From positions 5,246-36,777 of the forward strand of contig JAIPMN010001613.1 in the NCBI GenBank assembly GCA_020650975.1: a stretch of 31,532 bases of DNA, written 5' to 3'. The notes beneath the pieces were generated by a model, which saw only the letters and a program-made list of their open reading frames with translations, was not told where the DNA came from and ran no database searches. Position 1 is the stretch's first letter. Every line of letters begins with the position of its first letter. The translations under genes were made by a program, and so were the position numbers. This DNA comes from Apostichopus californicus (lineage: Eukaryota; Echinodermata; Holothuroidea; Aspidochirotida; Stichopodidae). Positions 1 through 9,200 of this stretch are shown piece after piece.

Positions 1-1500
1 GTATGACAAGTGACAAAAAAAAAAAAAAAAACCCTGATGATTTCATATATATCCACCCACAAACCCCTCCCTGAATGTTCACCATTGTAATAATTATGTG
101 TCATAATTTCCAGTAAAACATGCAAATTTGGTTACTTTGATAATGGGTTACTCAGGTTACTACAATGTAAGTATTGTGTTTGACATTGACAGACTTCTAA
201 CCACAGGTTATCTGTGACTCATATACAATCAAACCAAGTATTATACAGTAATAAAGTTGGCATATATAGGTATTCTATGTGATCATGATGTCACTGTGCC
301 AAACAAAAGCGGGATTTGTCAAGTCTGTGGTGACTATGGTGTTGGCTGATGATTAACCAATTGTTCATGCAGTACAGTGTTTACATACAGCATATTATAC
401 TGTACATATGTGATACAAAATGAATTACCAGGCTCCAAGGTCCAACCAAATAGAATTAATAAAATGAATAGTTCTCTTGGTTGCTTCATGTAAACATATC
501 AATCAGTTCCTGGAATTTTTGGAAAAATGGAAGCAATTGTGTCCAAAATATTTTTGATTCATAGGTCACAATTTTATGGTTTATCAAGTTTCTAAAATGA
601 AAGCAGACTTTGATCCAGTACTAGTCTAAGATAGCTGAATACCTAGAGAGCAAACAAAGAAAGTATTTCTCTTGCTTGTAACATTTATAAAATAAACTTG
701 CACCATAAAAGTAGCCTTTTTTTGCCACCACACAGGAGCATAAAAGAAAGACCCCCCCAAAAAAAAGAGAGAAAAAAAAAAATTCAAACTATGATTTCAA
801 TATTAATTGTTCCAAATGGAAACATGATCTGTCTTTGTTAATGATCAAGCATGCACGAACTAACATTACGTGGAATACCAGTAAGCAATAATAAACATAA
901 TCAAAGTTCAACTGCATTTTTTCTACATATAAGCCCCTGAGTCACCTGGCACAGACTTTTGAATTATGGACATGTATACTGAAAGTTCATCCCAAATGCA
1001 ATTATTAAGACATAAATTATCAGCTCATGCTTGCATGTTGAAAAAGACTCACAGAAGTTATGTCTGAACTTCTATCCTCCCATGCAAATCGTTAAGCAAA
1101 ACATAAAATACCATCACTTTAATTGAGTCCATGCCCTTACCATGCAGCCCTGGACTTTTGAACCATGTTCTCTAATTCCATAAGGTCTAATTTCACATTA
1201 ATGTAATGTCAGTATTGTTCTGCCTTACAGGGCAAACAACAAGCTGTTCGCTATGTTATACAGTAGATAACACACTTTCTTGTTCCTGGTTCAGCTGAGG
1301 GTCAAAACCAGCAGGGCGTGGAGTTTAATAAATCCTTGAACTAAAGAATGGTGAAAGGTCAACTTTGAGGTCAACAGGATTAGTCTAGATGAACATGTAC
1401 AGTATGGATTCAATGATGAACCCTTATTTCAGAACTTGTTCATTATGATATTTACCACTGAAAAAGGATTTTAGGAATTTCAAAGAAATTACTTCATAGA
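1..1500. other. AT-rich intergenic DNA, no gene seen
   Basis: No open frame here resembles a protein I know, and I see no RNA gene or clear transposon end. The stretch begins with a 17-base A run after position 15 and has an A-rich, C-rich patch near 745-782. It is unannotated sequence. Confidence 0.5.
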
Positions 1501-1505
1501 CAGAG

Positions 1506-1596
1506 CCCCTGTCTCCGAGAGGGGGCAGGGAAGGCATACGGCTCCCCAGCCCGTCTCCGAGGGGGGGGGGGCAGGGGAGGCATATGGCTCCCAGTT
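1506..1596. repeat. two-copy tandem duplication (~43 bp), G-rich
   Basis: The motif GTCTCCGAG, followed by a G run, CAGGG, then GGCATA and GGCTCCC, occurs twice in direct order (from about 1510 and from about 1553). The second copy has a 12-base G run at about 1560-1571. The small open frame crossing this stretch on the - strand has no recognisable domain and is treated as non-coding. Confidence 0.6.
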
Positions 1597-2149
1597 ATTT
1601 TCAATGCAAAGATACACTTGGGCATGGTGCCAACATAGATGGCAATTTCTACACAACTGAACGTTCGCTGAACTTCTGCCCCTCTGATCCCCCTCCCCAC
1701 TATCTCAAATCTCAAACATGTGTCAGGGTGCCTACATGAGCTAGGAAAGTATTAACATTCAAATATTAATTGTAATATGTACGGTCAAGAATAACATGCA
1801 AACAGTGCTTAAACTTACTTCCATTCCTTTAAGTTTGTAATTTGCAGTTACAAATGATATTATCCACATGTTGTCACATGTATATCATGCACAAATTCTA
1901 ACAGGACCTTTCATACATAATTTTCTTAATTTGACTTTGAAACATAAAGTATAAGCCTTAAGGACAAACAAACAAAACAGAATGCAAAAAGTGTGGCCAG
2001 GTCCATTACAAGTCACCCCAGAGAATTGGTACTGTTACAAAGCAAAATTTACTACTAAGAAAGCTGAATATGGAAAGAACAATAGATCGAGCCATGACTG
2101 TTCTTCCTTTTCCGATGAGACAAAAAAAAAACAGCAGCGAATGTAATAT
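1597..2149. other. intergenic DNA, nothing recognised
   Basis: AT-rich sequence with no supported gene, RNA or transposon end. Confidence 0.4.
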
Positions 2150-2180
2150 CATGGAGCTATAAACTGTTTATAGCTCCATG
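2150..2180. repeat. near-perfect 31-bp palindrome
   Basis: CATGGAGCTATAAAC (2150-2164) is followed by one T and then its exact reverse complement GTTTATAGCTCCATG (2166-2180). The flanks TAATAT on both sides extend the symmetry imperfectly. It could form a cruciform or hairpin with a 15-bp stem. It may be the fused ends of a small inverted-repeat element; no function can be assigned. Confidence 0.8.
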
Positions 2181-2217
2181 GTAATATTAAGAAGGAGGGT
2201 CGAAAATTTGACCTAAT

Positions 2218-2238
2218 GTGGGTGGGTGGGTGGGTGGT
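2218..2238. repeat. (GTGG)n microsatellite
   Basis: Five consecutive GTGG-type units (GTGGGTGGGTGGGTGG and so on). It is a simple repeat just upstream of the promoter-like stretch. Confidence 0.8.
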
Positions 2239-2435
2239 ATGTCTGTTTTAGGAATACCATACTAGGAAGGGTTTTCTCTCTGATAACAGATCTGTGAATT
2301 TGATTGTATCCAACCAGAGATCTTCTATGCAGATTGACACATTTTTCAAGCCACATCCTGTTGATATACAGAGATGATGAGGATATTTTCTGTTGTACCA
2401 TTGAGTAGTCAGGAACAACAGAGAGTGGGTAACTT

Positions 2436-2700
2436 AAATCACTTCCTGTTGCCGACGTCATCCATCTAATCTTCTTCTTTGTCGTACCGGGTTAACAGAC
2501 ACAAAAACAAAGAAATGACCAATTTCTTCCTAATTTGAGGGGAAGGAAGTTTGGTATTTCGCTTCGTTATAATACTCTCGTGTATGTATGGCTGCACGAA
2601 CACGGTACGGTGTTTGGGGACGAACCTCGTTAGCAAGCAAGCTCTGTGATAGCTACGTAGCTTTGTAATGTCGGTAGGAACTATACTACCAGTAAAAAGA
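2436..2700 (+). promoter_or_regulatory. candidate promoter / 5' non-coding exon region (possibly of the SPSB gene)
   Basis: This stretch has more CpG than its surroundings. It contains an ETS-type site ACTTCCTG (2441-2448) next to a CRE-like GACGTCAT (2454-2461), a pairing common in animal CpG-type promoters. The SPSB coding exon at 4357 begins with a splice acceptor, so a 5' exon and promoter must exist upstream, and this is the most promoter-like stretch in the 4 kb before it. I could not identify a convincing splice donor here, so the link is a weak inference. The 62-residue open frame from 2668 shows no known domain. Confidence 0.25.
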
Positions 2701-3006
2701 AAAGAAGAGACACTCAAAATAATCTCCCGAGGCCATTGTAGGAAAGGGATTCATTTTCTATTGGACTGTGGGGTAATAATCAGTGTTAACAGATTCTGGA
2801 TTTTACACAAAGGAACAGGAATAGGAAAGACTAGTTTCAAGTCTACTATAACTTAACAAAAACCATACTGCTTATATTTAGGACTGCATATCGTTACTCC
2901 ACCAGTTGGATTTTGTATCGAAAAAAAAAAATTGTTTTTCTGCATGGTAGGTCATTTTGGCATAATTACTTTAAATGTAAATAATATTTTATTTGATTTT
3001 TTTTTA

Positions 3007-3470
3007 ATACTGATGATAATTTAATTTAAGCATGAAACATTACACAGGCTCTCTAGTGGATAAGCAGTTTGCTAACAGTTTTATTTTACTTTCAAAATAA
3101 ATAAAACATAAGTCTGTATTACTATTACAATAATTCCACTACGAGTTGAGCCATCACATATCCATGGTATGACATAGGGTGGTACAGAACTTAATCGTTA
3201 CCTGTACAATATGTGAACTACGCAACAAACTGTACAACTATTTCTACCGATTATCCAATACTGATGATCATCTTATTTAAGCATGAAACATGTCTACTTA
3301 AATAAATAAAAACATAAATTTGTATTACAATAATTCCATTATGAGTCGAGTCACATATCCATGGTACTATGACATCTAGGCCCATTCTAGGGTGGTACAG
3401 AACTTAATTGTTACCTGTACAATGTATGAACTACTGTACGCGATATGTTGTATAACTATTTCTATAATCT
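3007..3470. repeat. tandem duplication, two diverged copies of ~210-250 bp
   Basis: Copy 1 (3007-3257) and copy 2 (3258-3470) share in order: ATACTGATGAT, TTTAAGCATGAAACA, AATAAATAAAA, ACAATAATTCCA, CACATATCCATGGTA, TATGACAT, GGGTGGTACAGAACTTAAT, GTTACCTGTACAAT and AACTATTTCTA. Copy 1 has extra sequence after the AAACA motif, and copy 2 has a short insertion near 3372-3390. No coding potential is shared between them. Confidence 0.85.
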
Positions 3471-4356
3471 ATAAAGATAAAAGTTCTGTTGTTTTGTACT
3501 GTAGCAACTTTTATTCTTTTCCATTGGCGAATCAGGTGACAATAAGAGAATATATATGAAAATATGAGAAAAATAAATAAACAATGATAGAGTCAAAACA
3601 TGTTTCATACTTTCATAACTCTATTGCATATGACAACTTTGTAAAGCTTTCAGCAAGGTGTATGTGGGGGGGGGGAGGGAGGCAGAGGGGAGATGCGAGG
3701 AACAAGGAAGTAAAAATTCTGTACAGTGCATATTGAGGGTGGCTGATTAGCCATTCTTTCAATGGCACTCTGTAACAAGTTGTGTGGACATGGGGTAAGA
3801 TTTGGGAGGGGGGTGGGGGAGGTTGATGGCAGGGAAGCGGAAGACATGAATGGCGGCATTGTGTATAGTAGAAACGAAGGACTTTGCTCATCTGTGCATA
3901 ATTATGAGCCTCTAGGCTCTAAAGTCTTTACCATGATCTCATATTTCACAATTGAACAGTTCCAATGATCAGAGCAAGTCCAAAAATTCACCTTTCTCTT
4001 GCCCCAGTGAAATGTCTCTGTCCAAGACTATATATCAGGCATGAGCAGACAGTTTAATGTGCCTCCCTGAGTTGTATGTTATTATTGTTGCTGTCAAAGA
4101 ATTTGCTGGCTTTGAGTGTTAATTAGGTTATGGTTTGGACTTGAACTAGACTTCAATCTGGACACTAGTCTTACGTTCAGCTTTGATCTACGAATAAAAT
4201 CGGTTATATTGCTTAATAAAAAGTTAATATGCCATGGCCAAATTACATGTACATACATCCATTAACCATATATTTATATATTTATCTTGTTGTCAAGAAA
4301 CATTCTATAAGATACTGATTGGTATTTTCTCTCTCTCTCTATCTCTCTCCTCACAG
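3471..4356 (+). other. sequence upstream of the SPSB coding exon (probable intron), with 3' splice acceptor
   Basis: The stretch ends in a pyrimidine-rich tract (CTCTCTCTCTATCTCTCTCC, 4331-4350) followed by TCACAG (4351-4356), a good 3' splice acceptor. The exon therefore probably starts at 4357. Purine- and G-rich patches lie near 3660-3690 and 3800-3825. The small open frames on both strands across 3613-3968 are low-complexity and not credible genes. Confidence 0.6.
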
Positions 4357-4502
4357 GTTCTTTATACCATCGGTAGAGGTGACGAACATCTTTGCGCACT
4401 ACGGATAAAATCATTTTAATATTTTCTCGCTCGGACATCAAAGAGCTCTCTATGAGTAACTGTGCCATCACGGCAGGTAATTGTATGAGTCGATCCATTG
4501 TC

Positions 4503-6090
4503 ATGGGGCAGAAGGTTTCGGGCGGGATGAAGCAGATAGCTAGGGAATCCCCCTCTTACAAATCCCACCACCGCGATCTAGCTTACAGTGGAGACCTACA
4601 GAAGCCCAACCGGCTGGACCTTCTCTTGGACATGCCGCAGGCGGACAAAGATGTGCAATACAAGTACGCCTGGAACGAAGACGACAGATCGCTCAATATA
4701 TTCGTGAAGGAAGACGACCCAATGACATTTCACAGACATCCCGTCGCCCAAAGTACAGACTGCATTCGTTCCAAAGGAGGTTTTACGCGTGGACTTCACG
4801 TCTTTGAAATCTCATGGAACCCCAGACAGCGGGGTACGCACGCCGTCGTGGGCGTGGCGTCCAACGAAGCGCCGTTACATTGTGTAGGTTATCAGTCTCT
4901 GGTAGGGGCAAACGAAGAATCTTGGGGTTGGGACATCGGCAGGAAAAAGGCATTTCACGACTCAAAACACAACGCAGGAGTACAATATCCTCTTCTCGAA
5001 AATGTAGACCACTTTGTCATTCCGGAAAAGTTCTTAATGGTATTGGATATGGACGAAGGTACCCTCAGCTTTATTGTGGACGGAAAATTCCTTGGGATTG
5101 CATTCCGTGGACTGAAAGGAAAAACTGTCTTTCCAATCATCAGTGCCGTTTGGGGACACTGTGAAATCACACTTAAGTACATAGGAGGCCTTGAACGTAA
5201 GTGTACATTGACATCATCAAAATTGTTTTGAAGTAAGGTTCTTTCACTTAGTTCCATGCGTCAGATTCGGAAAATTTACATAGGGTCGACTTATTACTCT
5301 GTGATTTGGGGCTATTTTATGTGTTTGTGCTATTCTCATTTCTCAAAGCAAGTTGATGAAGTAGTAATTACCATCTTCAATGACAAGATGGTTAAAATCT
5401 TTTGTACTAGACTTGAAATGTGAGGCTGTGGATGACACAAATAATTAGAATGTTAAAAAAAAAAGTGTCTATTCTTAATTTAAAAAAAAAAGTGTCTATT
5501 CTTTATTTCAGACAAGTTCAATGTATGTAAAAAAGAAGTTTGCATGACCCTCTTTGTATACAAGACCTTGCCTTCTGGACCAAACATGTACTATTTTCTT
5601 TCGAGCATTAGTACCAGCTTAACAAAGTTATTATTGGAAAGGAGCAAAGAAGTTTATGGTTACGACAACAGGATTCAAACCGGTGACCTCTCTGTTGTAA
5701 CCCAGAGGTCACTTGTTCGAATCCTGTCCAAGTGATACACTCCTTCGCTCTTTCCCATGATGTCAAATTTACCGTCAGTCTTTCATGATTCCTTTTCCTA
5801 AAAAGTTACTAATTATGAGAGGTGGCAGAGAGCAGTTCTGCTACCTCACACCTAGAGCTGGGTCTGATGCTGCCTCCATATAGACACACATAGAACAGCA
5901 AGTACTTTTCTTTACATTTGGTCCATAAATTTATGTTTTTATATTTTATTTTCCCTTGACAGCATCACCATTACCCCTACAAGATCTATGCAGAAGAGCC
6001 GTGCGTGTATCGGTCGGACAACAACATCTTGAAGGCATCTATGAACTGCCATTGCCAAACACAATGAAGAGATACGTTCTTTACCAATGA
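4503..6090 (+). CDS. SPSB1/4: SPRY domain- and SOCS box-containing protein (SPSB1/SPSB4, Gustavus type), two coding exons
   Basis: Spliced CDS join(4503..5196, 5963..6090), 273 residues, the same length as human SPSB1. The family supplies the substrate receptor of Cullin-5/Elongin-BC ubiquitin ligases; known targets carry a DINNN-type motif (iNOS, Vasa, Par-4). The start MGQKVSGG matches the family start, and ATG 4503 has G at -3 and +4. In-frame ATGs at 4452 and 4485 have poor context. The SPRY/B30.2 domain spans about residues 33-231. The peptide-pocket residues known from SPSB/Gustavus structures are all present: R78, P80, A82 in HRHPVA; Y130 in VGY; V216-W217-G218 in AVWGH. The SOCS box spans about 233-273, with a BC box (P236-L237, C241, V245) and a Cul5 box (L260-P-L-P263), and ends in YVLYQ. 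The exon phase joins as GAA C|CA TCA, giving GLEPSPLPL. SPSB1 and SPSB4 cannot be told apart here. Confidence 0.95.
5197..5962 (+). other. SPSB intron between the SPRY and SOCS-box exons
   Basis: The donor GTAAGT (5197-5202) and the acceptor TTGACAG (5956-5962) bound a 766-bp intron with codon phase 1. It contains a two-copy 27-bp repeat (A run plus GTGTCTATTCTT, 5453-5503), whose second copy ends in a decoy acceptor TTTCAG at 5511, and a tRNA-like palindrome at 5668-5727. Confidence 0.92.
5668..5727. repeat. 60-bp palindrome with tRNA B-box-like arms in both orientations
   Basis: The left arm ACAGGATTCAAACCGGTGAC and the right arm GTCACTTGTTCGAATCCTGT are inverted copies of each other, continuing inward through CTCT/AGAG. 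The + strand arm reads GTTCGAATCC and the - strand arm reads GTTTGAATCC, both close to the Pol III B box GGTTCGANTCC. The centre resembles an anticodon arm (CTCTG, TTGTAACC, CAGAG) on the + strand. No convincing A box or acceptor stem is present, so this is not called a tRNA gene. It is more likely a remnant of a tRNA-derived SINE. Confidence 0.7.
5963..6090 (+). CDS. SPSB1/4: SPSB terminal coding exon (SOCS box)
   Basis: This 128-base exon begins with the last two bases of a codon split by the intron (C|CA) and ends at TGA 6088-6090. It encodes the SOCS box: the BC-box stretch [10 protein letters not shown] for Elongin C and the LPLP motif for Cullin 5, then KRYVLYQ and stop. It is listed separately because the exon is too short and the frame too local to be noticed as an open frame by itself. 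Confidence 0.95.
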
Positions 6091-6180
6091 AGGGACCAGG
6101 AAGAATTAGTCAGGGTCTTCTCTATCTCCGTCCGTCCGACAGTTTTGTATTTCACAGAAACCATCCTTTTAAGGGCCTGG

Positions 6181-6252
6181 TGCATCATGGGATAGATTGA
6201 GCTCTCATGTGGACAGTGCATCATGGGATAGATTGATCTCTGATGTGGACAG
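6181..6252 (+). repeat. 36-bp tandem repeat in the SPSB 3' UTR
   Basis: Two 36-base units (6181-6216 and 6217-6252) both read TGCATCATGGGATAGATTGA, then differ slightly (GCTCTCATG against TCTCTGATG) and end TGGACAG. They lie 90 bases after the stop codon, in the expected 3' UTR. Confidence 0.9.
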
Positions 6253-9200
6253 TGGATGATAATGGCCAGTGCACACCTCTCTATCTCTCAATGCAGTTGA
6301 TATTAGCTAGAATAATCAAAACAAGCAAATGAGAGAGTCTAGGGGGGTCACTCAACAAGAACGAGGGTAGACCCAAGACGAGGCCAGAACATCTTGGAAG
6401 GGGAAAAAAAATGTGTAAAAGCTTGTTTCATGTTGATGGGTTCGGATGGGCAAAAGGAAGAATTATTACGAAAACTGCCTCTGAATCAGGGAAGAAGTGA
6501 TTTCAAGGCACAGAGAACTGAAAAGGATATTTACTCTCACCAGTAATTGTTTTTTTTTATATGAAAAACTGTTGAAAAGGAACAACTCACTATAAATATA
6601 AATCACTCATTTGTTCTGTACAACAACTCAGATTTTGTGGGCAAAACTGTTGTAGGGGAACCTATGCATTTTTGTCTAACACTTGAAATGTTTTTTTTTT
6701 GTTTCTGTTTTTTTTTTTTTTCGTGGTCTGTATTTTTCAAACTTGGAATATGAAATGTGCTGCAAAGAACCAAAAAAACAAACAAAAAACGTGTGGTCAC
6801 TGCCATGTGAAATAAAAGCAATTGATACTGATTCTGAAGTTCAGTCAAAGCGATTTGCATTATTTAAATCCAAATCAGGCTTACGATTGGCTGGCAGTGA
6901 AAATATTTTATACAGAAAGACACAGTGTCAATATGTAAAATTTTAGATTTTGAGTTCAATTCTTGATGCTCACTTTGAGTCAATGGGAACATAAATGTTT
7001 CTTTGCTTTGTTTATTATTATTGCCATCTTTTGTTAACTGTTTTGAGGCGTCGATGTTAAATCGACACTGCACATACTCAAATGACCACGCAACACCAAC
7101 ACCGATGTATACTGTAGTCGGAATACACTTAGCCGACATTTAGATTACATACATCGTGACAGAAGTTAGACAATGGATTAACTTACCCAGAAAAAGGAAT
7201 ACTTTCATAAGTTAGGAACTAAGATATTGCAGTGTAATTGACATGCCAGTAGCCACAGCCTTTCCACCAAGTAGTAGTCCAAAGTTTCCAACAAGACAAA
7301 AAGTCGACAGAACTCTTAAAACGTGAATGCTCTGCACCGAGAAATATGACAAGCTTCCTTGACTTTTGGATGAAAAGTATTTTTTTTGTTTTTTTCGTTC
7401 GTGAAGGCTTTACATTGATTCCTAAACAACAATTTTACTGTGCCTTTCAGGCTGTCAACATTTGAACAGTACTGTTTTTTTATGCCGTAGCCTTCTTATG
7501 TACGTGACTTGTTTTTTTTTTAAAGTGACTGTTACCTTTTTTCCCTTCTTAAATCTGATATGTGTTTGAATGTTTGTGTAAACTGCCAGAAAGTTGTTCT
7601 ACTGTGATGAAAGTCTGAAACTATTGTGGACAAGAGTAGGTAATTTGTCTCTGTGCATCACTGTCTTCATAATTATTTTGTCATCATATTCATTAATAAT
7701 CGGTTCAAATTAAGTATTATACTGTTTTAGAGTCAAACAATCTGAAAAAAACAACAACTTCGGAGGTCTAAACCCAAAAGTTTTGGGTTCTCAATGGTGG
7801 TGGTGGTTAACCACATTTCTTGTTCGTGTTTATATTGGTTGATGTGAACCCTAGCTGGTAAACAGTGATTCCTTTCTCAGACCTCTGACACAAAAGTTCA
7901 TTTCACTTCAAAGTAAATTTGGAAATGTGTCATTTAAAAGGAAGTCTGAATCAAAGTCGAACTGCAGACAATATCAAGAGAAACATGGCCATGAATACAT
8001 ACTAAAGATCAAATTAAATCAGACTTCATGCGATTATCTGACACTGAAAACAAATGATTACATCAAATCAACACTCTGGGAACTTGTGATCATACAATCA
8101 TACCAGTTATGAATTATTCATGAAATTCATGAAGAATGTGATCATGACTTCTCATTTTAATATATTTTAAATATAGGGTCAGATTGTACTTTGAAGTTGT
8201 AATTTGGTGCTCTGTATACCCGCTTTAATAAATACTAACTTTTTTTTATAGCCGCAGTATTACCTATTAATGTGTATTCCAGAAAAATTGAACTTGATAA
8301 CAAAGTCTTCTTTATTTGCAGTAAAATGAACATTAGAAAATAATTGAAATAATGATACAAAATGTAATAAAAGGTTGAAATTTATAGACTTGGCATGTTC
8401 AACTCGTGAACATTGCCGTATCGTGTATCACCTACTACTTCAATAGGGCGTAGTATTTGGTTTGCTTTTTACGTCGTCGTCGTGACAACTGGGCAATATT
8501 TTATCCGTTTTTACTATGCAATGCATACAAGATCATTTTTGAGAGAAAAATTTGTTAAGGTTATGCATAAATGGCCCAAGGGTGCAATATGATAATTTGT
8601 AAACTTTCCAGAGATAATGGTGGAATCTTATAACGGTGTTTAATACTCAATCATCGTGAGTGCACGCACTGGAATGTCCCTTTCATCTGGAGAGCAAACT
8701 TTAGTATGATATTAAACATGAAAATCAATTTCTTATTTCTTTTAAAAGATTTCTGGGATGGGATAACAAATATTCAAAATTACTAAATATTGTTTATATT
8801 TAAAACCAATCACACCTGCTTTTAAAAGAAAGAAATTCAAATTTCAGAATTTGAAAAAATTATATTTCTTTCACTTGGGTGAGACTTTCAATGATCCTTC
8901 CCCCCCCCCCCTCCCCCTGAACAATTCTGATATATGCCTGAACTGTTAGACTAAAATCCTTCTTCGCTGAATCTAGAACAAAATTTAAGACAGCTGGATG
9001 CATTAGAATATCTTCCTCAGTCCGTTATGGAGCAAGTATTTCACTGGTTGATGTATTTCGAGTTGACTCAACTTGCCTCCAAATTTTGAAACTTTTCCAT
9101 GTGTATCTTTGTGTGAGAGCAATCTGCTACTTTCTTCATCACCCGAAGATATTTTATCTTCTAATTCAAAGGGTGATCATTGTACTTCCTGGAGTACTTT

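Noticed and set aside
4814..5257. Open frames in other frames across the SPSB exon (4596-4799, 4783-4965 and 4955-5257 on -, 4814-5164 on +)
   Set aside because: They are shadows of the SPSB coding exon, whose own frame matches a conserved family end to end.
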